From Alphaproteobacteria bacterium (lineage in GTDB: Bacteria > Pseudomonadota > Alphaproteobacteria > Sphingomonadales > JAKSBY01), in assembly GCA_021774625.1 (NCBI GenBank), contig JAJFIV010000007.1, forward strand, positions 123,234-187,233: DNA of 64,000 nt. Reading direction: 5' to 3'. Below, piece after piece: positions 18,330-27,525 of the stretch; position 1 is the stretch's first letter; each line of letters begins with the position of its first letter. The notes beneath the pieces were generated by a model. The model was not told the DNA's origin. It saw nothing but the letters and a program-made list of their open reading frames with translations, and did no database searches. The position numbers and the translations under genes are program-made.

Positions 18330-19451
18330 TCACTGAAAGCGGGCGGGACTGCAGTTGCCGGGCTCAAATCCCGCCAGTGCAAAAGCCGGCGGAAGATCAG
18401 CGCCCGCGGCCATGGCGGCGGTAAACTGTCCCATACCCGGCGATGTCTGTATGCCCCAGCCGCCCTGGCCGACACACCAGTAAAAGCCCGCCACATCCTT
18501 GTCAAACCCAAGCACCGGCGCGCGGTCCGGCGCAAAGGTCCGAAGCCCCGCCCATTTATTTTCGATCCGCGGAACCGTCAGGGTGGTCGCCCGCTCAATC
18601 CGGTCTACAGTGATCGCAACATCCTCCATTTCCGGCTGCACATCGCAGGGCGGCATCGGCGTCTCGTCCTCGGGAGAAGCCAGAATTCTGCCGGTTTCCG
18701 GCTTGAAATAAAATTTTTCATCCGCATCAAGCACCAACGGCCAGACGGGATCAACGTCCACATCCCGGGGCCGGAAAAGAATCGCCGTCCGGCGTTTCGG
18801 CTCCAGACCGATGGGTGTGCAGCCGGCCATTGCAGCCACATGGTCGCCCCATGCGCCGGCGGCATTCACGACAATCGATGCGGCAATTTCGCCCGCCGCC
18901 GTTTCAATCCGCCAGCGGCCATCCGTCCGCGTCAGACCGCTCACCATGGCATCGCAGACGATTTCACCGGATTTCCTTTTAATGCCGCGCAGAAACCCCT
19001 GATGGAGCGCGGCCACATCAAGGTCGTAGCAGTCCTCCTCGAACAGTCCGCCTGCCAGATACCCCTCTCGGAACAAGGGAACGCGAGCCGAAACCTCCGC
19101 CGCCGTCAGGCGTTTCGTCATGCCGAATCCCGCCGCCAGTTTTTCCAGATGATCCAGAGCGGCCAGCTGATCCGCGCGCGCCACATAAAGCGCGCCGCGG
19201 GCGGTCATGATATCCTTACCGGGAAATCCTGCCGGCGGATTTTCAAAGAATGCTTTCGCAACCCTGGTAAAAGGCTGAACCAGCGGTCCGCCGTACGAAC
19301 CGGCAAAAAAAGCGGCGGAACGCCCGGTGGTGTGATAACCGGGCTGGCTTTCGCCCTCGATCACCGCAACGCTGCCATGGTCCGCCAGATAATACCCGGC
19401 GGATGCGCCCGCGATTCCTCCGCCGATAATGGCAAAATCAAATGACTTCAT
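18330..19451 (-). CDS. FAD-dependent oxidoreductase (DAO family)
   Basis: A 373-residue flavoenzyme of the glycine/D-amino-acid oxidase family. The N-terminal dinucleotide-binding motif is DFAIIGGGIAGASAGYYLA, followed by GYHTTGRSAAFF, where the FAD-linked or active-site region lies. A second FAD segment VNAAGAWGDHVA and the C-terminal WCVGQGGWGIQTSPG close the fold. Members oxidise amines of amino acids such as sarcosine or D-amino acids; the substrate is not defined here. I chose the ATG at 19451 (CAGGAA upstream); a frame 59 codons longer is not conserved. Confidence 0.92.
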   Translation of the reverse strand: MKSFDFAIIGGGIAGASAGYYLADHGSVAVIEGESQPGYHTTGRSAAFFAGSYGGPLVQPFTRVAKAFFENPPAGFPGKDIMTARGALYVARADQLAALDHLEKLAAGFGMTKRLTAAEVSARVPLFREGYLAGGLFEEDCYDLDVAALHQGFLRGIKRKSGEIVCDAMVSGLTRTDGRWRIETAAGEIAASIVVNAAGAWGDHVAAMAGCTPIGLEPKRRTAILFRPRDVDVDPVWPLVLDADEKFYFKPETGRILASPEDETPMPPCDVQPEMEDVAITVDRIERATTLTVPRIENKWAGLRTFAPDRAPVLGFDKDVAGFYWCVGQGGWGIQTSPGMGQFTAAMAAGADLPPAFALAGFEPGNCSPARFQ

Positions 19452-19539
19452 AGGTCGGTTCCTGCGATATTTTCGGGGAATTTGGTGGATATCGGCCCGA
19501 TTAGCAAGTATCTCTTTTGACACTCCCGGATAAATACAA

Positions 19540-20316
19540 ATGCCAACAATGGATATAAATGTGTATAGCGTCTTTCTCGACCGGCTGGCCGATGCAGCCG
19601 CCAAAGAGACCCTGCCGCATTTTCGCACCGAGCTTGATATCGCCGATAAACCAGGAAAAGATCGTTTCGATCCCGTAACGATTGCCGATAAAAATGCCGA
19701 AAGGGCTATCCGGGCGCTGATCGAGGCCCACTATCCTGACCACGGGATTTTAGGGGAGGAATATGGTGAAAAGCCGGGAACAGGCGATTTACGCTGGGTG
19801 ATCGACCCCATTGACGGCACCCAGGCTTTTGTCGCCGGCCTGACATCCTGGGCGACGCTAATTGCGCTGGGCGACGAAGACGGGCCTTTTATGGGTATTG
19901 CCGATCAGCCCTATCTGCAGGAACGCTATTCCGGCAGACCGGAAGGCGCATTTCTCGGCAACACGCCGATTCGCACCCGCGCCTGCCGCAAACTTGAAAA
20001 TGCGATCCTTTCCACCACCGGACCGGACTGGTTTACGGATCAGGAACTGATAAAGTTCGAACGGGTGAGAAAACAGGCCCGCTTCACCCGCTACGGCTAT
20101 GACTGTTACGCTTACTGCCTGCTGGCGTCGGGGCATCTCGATCTGGTTATAGAAGCCGGGTTGGAATCCTACGACATTCAGGCGCTGATCCCGATCATTC
20201 GCGGCGCCGGCGGCGTTATCAGCACCTGGGATGGCGGCGATCCGTCGGATGGCGGGCGGATTGTTGCCGCGGCGACGCCCGCCCTGCACGAAGCGGCAAT
20301 GGCATTGCTCACCTAA
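19540..20316 (+). CDS. hisN: Histidinol-phosphatase, inositol-monophosphatase family
   Basis: A 258-residue magnesium-dependent phosphatase of the IMPase fold. The metal-binding motifs are DPVTIADKNAER, GEEYGE and WVIDPIDGTQAFVAGLTSW, and the C-terminal motif is ESYDIQALIPIIRGAGG. The DIQAL form of that last motif, where inositol phosphatases have WDxAA, marks the HisN group, which removes phosphate from L-histidinol phosphate in histidine synthesis. Two Met codons (19540 and 19549) could start the protein. Confidence 0.9.
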   Translation: MPTMDINVYSVFLDRLADAAAKETLPHFRTELDIADKPGKDRFDPVTIADKNAERAIRALIEAHYPDHGILGEEYGEKPGTGDLRWVIDPIDGTQAFVAGLTSWATLIALGDEDGPFMGIADQPYLQERYSGRPEGAFLGNTPIRTRACRKLENAILSTTGPDWFTDQELIKFERVRKQARFTRYGYDCYAYCLLASGHLDLVIEAGLESYDIQALIPIIRGAGGVISTWDGGDPSDGGRIVAAATPALHEAAMALLT

Positions 20317-20331
20317 GGTGATCCCGCACGT

Positions 20332-20425
20332 TCACCCTCACCCCGGCCCTCTCCCTCAGAGGGAGAGGGAGATTGGCGCGATGCTTTTCCCTCTCCCCTC
20401 AGGGGAGAGGGCAGGGTGAGGGGGG
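20332..20425. repeat. Intergenic palindromic repeat, CCCTCTCCC/GGGAGAGGG type
   Basis: Two back-to-back hairpins, CCCTCTCCCTCAGAGGGAGAGGG and CCCTCTCCCCTCAGGGGAGAGGG, each split here for length, are enclosed by CCCTCACCC and GGGTGAGGG. The element lies between the convergent hisN and hydrolase genes. Such dispersed units are common in proteobacterial intergenic DNA and may end transcription in both directions. Confidence 0.8.
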
Positions 20426-20442
20426 TCTTGGTTAAAACCACC

Positions 20443-21381
20443 CTAAATCCCTAAAAAGTCATCCACCGCTTGCCAGAATTCGGCGCGGATTTCATCCCGC
20501 TCCCGGTAAACTTCATGCCGGGCATCGGTGATGCGAACCAGTTTTCCGTGCGGCAGCCTTGCCGTGAAATCCGACATGGCCCTGTTATCGACCACCCGGT
20601 CAAGACCGCATTGCACGACCAGGGTATCTAAGGATACCGCCTCCGGATAACCCGGCGCGGTGATTTGCTCTATGGATTTAAGCGAGATATCCAGCCAGCC
20701 CCAGGTTACCCCGCCCAGCGCCCGGTCGGGATGGCTTTCCAGAAAATCCTGTTCGGCCTGAAAACGCACAGCGTCCGATGTCAGAAAAGCCTGGGACGCC
20801 GGGCTTTTTTGCAGCGGCCCATAATCGGCCTGGCCAAGCGCGTAAAGCCGGGCGCAGCCGAACCGCGTCATCATTTTGGCAATCCCGCTGACAAGGAGTT
20901 TGGAAAGTTCGATAAAATGAACACCGATCATAGGGGCGAGCAATATGGCTTTCGCAAAGGGATGCTTTGCGCCCTTGTCATGCAGATAGCGGATCGCCGC
21001 GTGGGCGCCCATGGAATGGGCCATAAGAGTAAAGGGTTGGGGCAAATCCGCCGCTTGCGCCAGTAATATATCAATATCTTCCACCATCGGACCGTAGGAT
21101 TGCAGATGATGCTTGTGGGGATTTTTCAACGGCCGGCCGGAAAGCCCCTGCCCGCGCCAGTCCATGGTGAGCACCGAAAAACCGCGGGCCAGCAGTTCGC
21201 CGATGGTCTCATAATATTTCTCGATATATTCGCGGCGGCCGTGAAGCAGGACAATGGTGCCCTTGTCTTCCGGTTCGTTGCGCCATGCGGCAAAGCGAAT
21301 GCGCACACCGTCGCTGGCCGAAAAATAACCGAACCGCCCACCGGGCGGCTCGGCATAGAAATCTTTGAAGGTCTGCTCCAT
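20443..21381 (-). CDS. Alpha/beta hydrolase, monoacylglycerol lipase/lysophospholipase type
   Basis: A 312-residue alpha/beta hydrolase of the serine aminopeptidase S33 (Hydrolase_4) group, which includes lysophospholipase L2. The nucleophile elbow is seen as LMAHSMGAHAAIRYL (Ser in SMG), the oxyanion region as VLLHGRREYIEKYYE, and the catalytic His near ITDARHEVYRERDEI. The acid residue is probably in VVQCGLDRVVDN. No signal peptide is present. It likely hydrolyses an ester of a membrane-derived lipid, but the substrate is inferred only from the family. Confidence 0.88.
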   Translation of the reverse strand: MEQTFKDFYAEPPGGRFGYFSASDGVRIRFAAWRNEPEDKGTIVLLHGRREYIEKYYETIGELLARGFSVLTMDWRGQGLSGRPLKNPHKHHLQSYGPMVEDIDILLAQAADLPQPFTLMAHSMGAHAAIRYLHDKGAKHPFAKAILLAPMIGVHFIELSKLLVSGIAKMMTRFGCARLYALGQADYGPLQKSPASQAFLTSDAVRFQAEQDFLESHPDRALGGVTWGWLDISLKSIEQITAPGYPEAVSLDTLVVQCGLDRVVDNRAMSDFTARLPHGKLVRITDARHEVYRERDEIRAEFWQAVDDFLGI

Positions 21382-21437
21382 GCCACCAAACTAAGGGGTG
21401 TTGCGGCAGGAGAGAAGCAATTATTTTAACCCGTCAA

Positions 21438-23228
21438 CTACCGGCTCAGATGCAGGTTCGCCAGATTGTTGGCGATTTCCTGAAAGGCTGTCCTCAGTTC
21501 GTCCGCCGTCGGCGCTTTATAATAAAAAACGGCGTCCGGATCGCTCGCAACATCCTTCATAAGCGTTTCCAGACTGCCGCTGCTTTCGGCAAACTGAATA
21601 GTATATAAATCGACCGGCTCGCAGGCCGGGTCACCCGCAAAGGAACCCTTGCATTTGATCCGGTCGGCAATCAGACGCAGGCGGTTATCTCTTTTCGATG
21701 TCCCGTCAAGTGCGCGGTTATAGGCATCGCCGTTACGCCGTGTATTGGCGCCGTCGGTCAGCAGTATGATGGCCCGTCTTTTTCTGAAGTTGCTGGTATT
21801 CGGCACCACTGCGGCAGCCTCGGTGAAGGGTTTGTCGGGCATCAGGGCGCGCCATGCCCAGACCAGACCCTGCGGAATATTGGTATAAACACTGCTTTCC
21901 GCTTTGATATTGGTGGGCGCGCTTGAATTCTCAAACAGGGTAATCAGATCAGCCTTGGTGCTGGTCAGACGGGTGATGCCCGCTGAGGGACAGGGCGTGC
22001 AGTCATCCCCGTGGCTGGGATTGAGATTCGCCATATCACAGTCAGCCGACCCGCTGACGGGCTCGCCTTCACTGCCCATAGGCATCCACCCCACCCAGGC
22101 TAGCTCACCCGGCGGTATAGCCAGAGTGTCATACGCCGCCAGCTTGTCATCCGCGGCCAGCAACAGGTCGTCTACATCGTCAAGATTCGTACTGGTGCGG
22201 GCATATCTAGCGTAGACACAGCCAGTCCAGCCGGCAGTCGGCGGCGACAAGAGAGGAACCTTGGAGTTGTGGGCAATGTAAACCTCATCAATCGTCGATG
22301 TCCAATTCTTGAGAACATAACGCCTCCGATCATCGGAATCATCCGGCGATATCGGCGAGGAAAAGGGATTGGCGACCCGGCTTGGCGGATTGTCCGCATC
22401 ATATTCGAAATAGTAATGCTCCTCCCGAAAGGGGTGATCAACCGTCGCACCAAGCGGATCCGGCGTGAAAAGTGGCGGCGGCTGCGCTCCTCCCGAAACC
22501 GGGTCTATGCCATAGGTTGTGCCGAAATCGGTTATATTGACCTTGCCCCCCCACGGCACAACGCCAATCCGTAAAAAATTACTGGTAGCATTAGAGCCGA
22601 ACAGAATATTGACAAGCTCCTTCGCCGCGTCTTTGGCGAGGGAAATGCGCCGGTCATTCACCACCGATGTTGAATTGCCATCAATATTATCCCGCATCGA
22701 CCCGGATACATCGAGCGCCAGAACAACGTCGAGCAGCGAGTTCTCGCGCGTCACCGTCGCCTCGGACGTCACGGAAACATCGTCAATGCCAACCACCCGC
22801 ATAAATTTGGTCGGCATGGTGGCGCGCACCTTGACCCGGACCGTGTCATTATCATCGAATTCCGGATCATCATCGATAAACTGAATATCCGGCACAACAA
22901 TGGCTGCCCCCAGATATCCGTCCGGATAGTTGGCATAGAAAAAATCAAGCACATCCTGATCACGTTCGGCATCGGGTTTAAAATAAGCCCGCCCGCCGGC
23001 GAGCGCAGCGGCGTCAACCGCCGCCGAAACACGGGATTTCAGAAGATAGGCCAGCGTCGTATCGGCGGCGATGCCGATGGCGGCGATGATCGGGATAATT
23101 GCCGCCGCCACAAAAACGGCCGCAACGCCGCGCCGGTCCCGGCAGAAATTCCGGACCCCGTTTACCGGTGAGGTTAATGCGCGGCCAAGCCCCCCCGTGC
23201 GCATGCGAAAAACCTGACGAAATGACAT
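21438..23228 (-). CDS. TadG-like pilus-associated protein with vWA domain
   Basis: A 596-residue protein. Near the N-terminus a Tad-type hydrophobic helix (RRGVAAVFVAAAIIPIIAAI) is followed by AADTTLAYLLKSRVSAAVDA AALAGG, the pattern of putative Flp-pilus-assembly TadE/TadG proteins. A von Willebrand factor A domain follows (~165-590), with the MIDAS motif ALDVSGSMRDN and the later IILLTDGANTR. TadG proteins are secreted with or anchor Tad pili. No other tad genes are adjacent, so this is an orphan copy here. Confidence 0.88.
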   Translation of the reverse strand: MSFRQVFRMRTGGLGRALTSPVNGVRNFCRDRRGVAAVFVAAAIIPIIAAIGIAADTTLAYLLKSRVSAAVDAAALAGGRAYFKPDAERDQDVLDFFYANYPDGYLGAAIVVPDIQFIDDDPEFDDNDTVRVKVRATMPTKFMRVVGIDDVSVTSEATVTRENSLLDVVLALDVSGSMRDNIDGNSTSVVNDRRISLAKDAAKELVNILFGSNATSNFLRIGVVPWGGKVNITDFGTTYGIDPVSGGAQPPPLFTPDPLGATVDHPFREEHYYFEYDADNPPSRVANPFSSPISPDDSDDRRRYVLKNWTSTIDEVYIAHNSKVPLLSPPTAGWTGCVYARYARTSTNLDDVDDLLLAADDKLAAYDTLAIPPGELAWVGWMPMGSEGEPVSGSADCDMANLNPSHGDDCTPCPSAGITRLTSTKADLITLFENSSAPTNIKAESSVYTNIPQGLVWAWRALMPDKPFTEAAAVVPNTSNFRKRRAIILLTDGANTRRNGDAYNRALDGTSKRDNRLRLIADRIKCKGSFAGDPACEPVDLYTIQFAESSGSLETLMKDVASDPDAVFYYKAPTADELRTAFQEIANNLANLHLSR

Positions 23229-23313
23229 GATAATCCACCTTCCTGACAGACTCTCTCAGTGAGACACTGCCAAAGAGACGTTAAAGAGTTGTTAGCGATT
23301 GGATCGCTTTTTA

Positions 23314-25104
23314 CTAGAATTGCGCCGGATCAGGGCAAACGCCAAATTTTCCGCAGATTCGGGCCAGAATGGCATGCGCATCCTGTTGAATGACCGGATG
23401 GCTGTTTAGGATCAGCGGCTCCAGCACAGTGATCGCCCTGTCCGGTTCGCCGCGCACCTCCGCAAGCCGCGCCTCCATAAGAGAATCGACCCAGCTGCCG
23501 GGGCTTTTATTCATCGCCCAGAGAATTTTTTCTTCTACATCCGGCTCGCTCTCTTCAATCCATCGGTCAACCCAGCGGCCATAGGTAATGGCGCCCGGGT
23601 AATAACGCAGAGAGGCCGGAAATAGCTGAACCATATCAGCCCGCCATGACGCCGGACCCGGAACGCTAGGGCGGTAAAGCGAAAAAACCGACAGGGCATT
23701 TAAAATCATTGATCCGGCCACGAAAATAAGAATCGCTCCACTGGCAAAGAAAAAGGGACTTTTGGTTATGGAGACCCTGCGTGGGCTGTTCGTCTCACCC
23801 GGCAGCAAAGCTAGTCCGCAAAAAATTGCGAAGAAAGTAAGGGGCAAGGTGTGAAAGAGCGTGCCGTCGACCAGGGAAAAACAAACGATTGTTAGTATGC
23901 CGGCTAATCCTGCCATAATGATTGGCTTTTCCCGCTCTGAGGCCAGTCTTAAACGGCTGAAACCCGCACGCAGAATAAAACCTGCAACAAGGAATGCCAC
24001 AGTGCCGCCAAACAGCCCCCAAGCCAAAAGAAACTGCAAAATGCCGTTATGTGGGTGCTGATAAAGGCTGTATGGCTCCTTTACGACAAAGGAATACATA
24101 CCGGGACCATGACCAAAGAATGGCGCCTCACTGATAGCCCCGATTGCCTGCTGCCAAAAATCGAGGCGGCCCGAAGAATAGCTATTAACATCGCCATCCA
24201 TCATTATCATATCAACTGTGCCAATAAGATGGCCAAGACCAAAACTCGGGTCCGGCACCTGAATAATTTCGGCCAATAACGCTGCAAATGGCACAATAAG
24301 CATGGTGACGATCAAGATTTGCCGCCATTCAGCCAGCAAACGCAGCCCTATTAATATGAAAAAAGTCATGCCCAGAGCCAGAAATGGGCCTCTCCCTCCG
24401 GCCCAAATGATTGCCGTCCAACCAATGAAGAGAAGAAAAAGCATGAACTGGTTTTGAAGAGAGCGCCACGGAACGCCCTTCTTCAAAAATCCATGATATG
24501 ATATCGCCAGTACTATAGCCGCATAATAGCCGAAATGGCGGATATTGGAGAAGCCGGGAAGTCCCGACACCCATGAATAATTATCCGGATCTGGCACCAG
24601 CTTGATAAAAACCAGAAGAAATAGAAAATATCCGGCATAGCCGATGCCGATAAGATGGATGATTTTTTGACGGTCCGCCGGGAAAAGGAAAAAATAATAT
24701 GCGGCCGACACCGCAAAAAGCATCAACAAAAGCCATTCAGCCTGTTCGACGATAGCGCTCATAAAATGACCGCCCGTCACGGTCGACCAACTGCTTAAAG
24801 CCACCCATAAAATAACGCTTATAATTGCATATTGCGGAAGTCTGTATGGCACGCCGTCCTTCTTTATGACGCTTAGTGTAAGGCCCACGAATAAAAGTTG
24901 CAGAGCGGCCGGGAAGACGGCGATTAAGATGCTCGAAATTGTCGGTGAATAACTATTACCCAAGAGGGGTATAAGGAGAACCAGTATTGCCAGAATCAAA
25001 AATAATGGGCGCCGTATTTTGGTGTGCAAAATAGATTCGCGGGTCCGCTCGCCAGAACCAGTATTCCTTCTGGCGTCGGCCGCCTGATACATAGTATTTT
25101 CCAT
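23314..25104 (-). CDS. O-antigen ligase family membrane protein with C-terminal helical domain
   Basis: A 596-residue polytopic inner-membrane protein with about 10-12 hydrophobic helices in its first ~440 residues. The Wzy_C/WaaL hallmark is visible: a large periplasmic loop with GHGPGMYSFVVKEPY and YQHPHNGILQFLLAWGL, where the His before NG is the family signature. Such proteins ligate or polymerise glycan chains, or transfer them to proteins. The last ~130 residues are soluble and TPR-like (ILWAMNKSPGSWVDSLMEAR). The ATG at 25104 follows AGGTGG; a GTG nine bases earlier is the alternative. It is divergent from the TPR/TonB-C gene. Confidence 0.85.
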   Translation of the reverse strand: MENTMYQAADARRNTGSGERTRESILHTKIRRPLFLILAILVLLIPLLGNSYSPTISSILIAVFPAALQLLFVGLTLSVIKKDGVPYRLPQYAIISVILWVALSSWSTVTGGHFMSAIVEQAEWLLLMLFAVSAAYYFFLFPADRQKIIHLIGIGYAGYFLFLLVFIKLVPDPDNYSWVSGLPGFSNIRHFGYYAAIVLAISYHGFLKKGVPWRSLQNQFMLFLLFIGWTAIIWAGGRGPFLALGMTFFILIGLRLLAEWRQILIVTMLIVPFAALLAEIIQVPDPSFGLGHLIGTVDMIMMDGDVNSYSSGRLDFWQQAIGAISEAPFFGHGPGMYSFVVKEPYSLYQHPHNGILQFLLAWGLFGGTVAFLVAGFILRAGFSRLRLASEREKPIIMAGLAGILTIVCFSLVDGTLFHTLPLTFFAIFCGLALLPGETNSPRRVSITKSPFFFASGAILIFVAGSMILNALSVFSLYRPSVPGPASWRADMVQLFPASLRYYPGAITYGRWVDRWIEESEPDVEEKILWAMNKSPGSWVDSLMEARLAEVRGEPDRAITVLEPLILNSHPVIQQDAHAILARICGKFGVCPDPAQF

Positions 25105-25151
25105 AAGAGCCACCTATCATCCCTATTCAATAAGGAAAAATTGGAAATAAA

Positions 25152-26300
25152 GTGATAACAGCGATGCAGAAGGCCGGGAGGTCCGGCCCTGAAATTCCCC
25201 AAGCCAGAAGGCGGCTGTTGGGCTTTCTGTTGCTGCTGTCCTTTCTGCTTCCGGTATTTTCAGCGCAGGCCCAGGACTGGCTTGAGGCGGATATTGCGGC
25301 GGCGCAATTGATGGAGCAGGGGGCGTGGCGGGACGCCAGAAAGGAAGCGGACCGCGCCGTTCAATTATCCGCCAGATCCGAGCCATTTGATTCTACGCAA
25401 CACGCCAATCTGGTTTTTCAACTGGCCGACATCCAAAATGAACTTGGTAATCTGACCGGCATCCGGCGGGCGCTGAATGCGGGAATCCGTGTGATCGCAA
25501 AACGATCAGGCCGCTTTGACCCGGAAATTATCATCCTCTATGAGCGGCTCGGGATCATATTGCAGGGGGCCGGTGAATTTGCCGATGGCCGCCGGGCCTT
25601 TCGACGGGCGGCGTTGAAAACGGAAGAAATCTACGGCGAGACGGACCTTCGGACCATTACAGCGCAATATGGGCTGATCGACTGGGAATCCCGCTTCCGC
25701 GGCAGCGGCTTTCACCGCGCCCGGCAAAAACTGAAAAAACTGACGGACCTGCTCGCCGCCGGAGAGCAATCCTCAATCGGGAAAATCTATGAATATTTCT
25801 GGCAGGGCCGCATTCATCTTTATTTCGGCAAGACAGAAGAAGCGAAAGTATTTTTACTGAAGGCGGCAGAGGAAGCAAAAAAATATCCGGCAGCGGAATA
25901 TCTTTTATCGGATATCTACCGGGAACTTGCCAATTTTTATGATGCCCGCAGTGCGCCCGCAAAACGGCAATTCTATATCGAAGCGGCCGCGCGCTTGTTC
26001 GACACCGCTTTGGACGCTGCCGTCATACAGAGCGCGCCCCGTTACAGCCGCGGAGCCAGGACCAGGGCGGTGCGGGCATGGGCCGACGTGACTATAGAGG
26101 TTGATGAGACCGGAAAGGTCAGTGACGTGAAAATTCTGCGATCTAACGGCAATGATATCCTCGAAGCGGATATTGCGGCAGCAATACAAAACTGGATATT
26201 CCCTCCTGCATTGGCTGGGAGTGATCTTGCACCGCATACAATAAGCGGAAAACGGTTTTATTTTTATGCGCCAAACCGCGCCAGCCGCTTCGGACGCTGA
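25152..26300 (+). CDS. Exported TPR-like protein with C-terminal TonB domain
   Basis: A 382-residue protein with an N-terminal signal peptide (RRRLLGFLLLLSFLLPVFSAQA). The middle (~45-270) consists of helix pairs resembling TPRs. The C-terminal ~80 residues, ADVTIEVDETGKVSDVKILR to NWIFPPALA, match the TonB C-terminal fold. Full TonB proteins have a cytoplasmic membrane anchor and Pro-rich spacer; this one has TPR-like repeats instead. The start is GTG at 25152 (GGAAATAAA before it) or ATG at 25164. Function unknown; a periplasmic scaffold is likely. Confidence 0.8.
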   Translation: MITAMQKAGRSGPEIPQARRRLLGFLLLLSFLLPVFSAQAQDWLEADIAAAQLMEQGAWRDARKEADRAVQLSARSEPFDSTQHANLVFQLADIQNELGNLTGIRRALNAGIRVIAKRSGRFDPEIIILYERLGIILQGAGEFADGRRAFRRAALKTEEIYGETDLRTITAQYGLIDWESRFRGSGFHRARQKLKKLTDLLAAGEQSSIGKIYEYFWQGRIHLYFGKTEEAKVFLLKAAEEAKKYPAAEYLLSDIYRELANFYDARSAPAKRQFYIEAAARLFDTALDAAVIQSAPRYSRGARTRAVRAWADVTIEVDETGKVSDVKILRSNGNDILEADIAAAIQNWIFPPALAGSDLAPHTISGKRFYFYAPNRASRFGR

Positions 26301-26322
26301 ACGGGCAGAACAATGTTTATTG

Positions 26323-26346
26323 CTTTACGTTTACGTAAACGTTAAG
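26323..26346. promoter_or_regulatory. Palindromic operator upstream of the MBL-SDR-FadD cluster
   Basis: ACGTTTACGTAAACGT (26327-26342) is a perfect 16-bp palindrome; CTT and AAG flanks extend the symmetry after one mismatched pair. It lies 33 bases before the start of the MBL gene. The shape fits a dimeric repressor. From memory it resembles sites of regulators of branched-chain amino acid and fatty acid breakdown such as LiuR; that match is not checked. Confidence 0.65.
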
Positions 26347-26379
26347 TTGTGATCCGCCCAGTAACTGCAAAGGACGCGC

Positions 26380-27525
26380 ATGTCCTCCGATCCGACAGGT
26401 GATGAATTTCGTGACCACAGGCCGAGCGGGCGAACGCCGCCGGATCTGAAATATCCCTGTGGCGAACCGCCGGAATTCGGCGATGTGAAAAAGCTGGCCG
26501 AGGGCCTTTACTGGCTTCGCATGCCCCTGCCTTTTGCTCTTGATCATATCAATCTTTACCTGCTGGAAGACAGCGATGGCTGGGTTATTCTCGATACCGG
26601 GCTCAATACGTCGCTGGTGCGCGATCACTGGCGGGGTGTTTTTGAATGTGTTTTTGCCGGCACGTCGGTTTTAAAAATCATCGTCACGCATTATCACCCG
26701 GATCATATCGGTCTTGCCGGCTGGCTGGCCGCGGAAACCGGCGCCCCCATTCTGGCACCCCGGACCGAATTTCTTATGGCGCGAAATCTGTCGATGGATG
26801 GCCGGGCGGACGCGCCGGCGGAGATTGTGGACTTTTACCGGCGCATCGGGTTTTCGGATGCTGCGCTGGCTGGTCTGCAGCAGATGGGCTGGGATAATTA
26901 TTCAAAGATTGTTTCCCCGCTGCCCCAGGGGTTTATCCGTATCAAGGATGGCGACAGGCTTGCCATTGGCGCAAGGGAATGGCAGGTGGTGGTCGGGACC
27001 GGTCATGCTCCGGAACATGCCTGTCTTTATTGTGAGCCGGAAAACATCCTGATTTCAGGCGATCAGGTGTTGCCGCGGATATCCTCCAATGTCAGTGTCT
27101 ACCCGTCAGAACCCATGGCCAACCCTTTGCTTGACTGGCTTTTAAGCCTCCGAAAATTCCACCGCCTTGCCGCAGATACGCTGGTGCTGCCGGCCCATAA
27201 CGAACCTTTTATGGGCCTTTACGCGCGTCTGGATCATATGTTTGAAGGCCACATGGAGCGGCTTGCCGCGCTTGCAGATTTTTGCCAAACGCCGCAAGGC
27301 GCCATTGATGCGTTTCCGGTTCTTTTCAAAGGCACGCTTTCCGGATTAGACTTCTTTCTGGGGGCCGGAGAAAGTCTCGCGCATCTGCATTTTCTGGAGC
27401 AGTTGGAGATTCTCGAACGGTTGCCGGACGGGGACGTTGTTAAGTTCCGGACGGTCGCCGCATTTGACCGGAATATTCTGGACCGCCATCTGACATTACA
27501 AGGACGCACACATGACTTCACTTAA
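26380..27525 (+). CDS. Metallo-beta-lactamase-fold hydrolase
   Basis: A 381-residue MBL-fold enzyme. The zinc motif is intact: ITHYHPDHIGLAGWLAA (HxHxDH), with later ligands in GTGHAPEHACLY, ISGDQVLP and PAHNEPF. The C-terminal ~110 residues form a helical extension found in the LACTB2/glyoxalase-II-like group. AAAGGAC precedes the start. The stop lies 14 bases inside the next gene. Its grouping with an SDR and an acyl-CoA ligase suggests thioester or acyl metabolism, but the reaction is unknown. Confidence 0.9.
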   Translation: MSSDPTGDEFRDHRPSGRTPPDLKYPCGEPPEFGDVKKLAEGLYWLRMPLPFALDHINLYLLEDSDGWVILDTGLNTSLVRDHWRGVFECVFAGTSVLKIIVTHYHPDHIGLAGWLAAETGAPILAPRTEFLMARNLSMDGRADAPAEIVDFYRRIGFSDAALAGLQQMGWDNYSKIVSPLPQGFIRIKDGDRLAIGAREWQVVVGTGHAPEHACLYCEPENILISGDQVLPRISSNVSVYPSEPMANPLLDWLLSLRKFHRLAADTLVLPAHNEPFMGLYARLDHMFEGHMERLAALADFCQTPQGAIDAFPVLFKGTLSGLDFFLGAGESLAHLHFLEQLEILERLPDGDVVKFRTVAAFDRNILDRHLTLQGRTHDFT

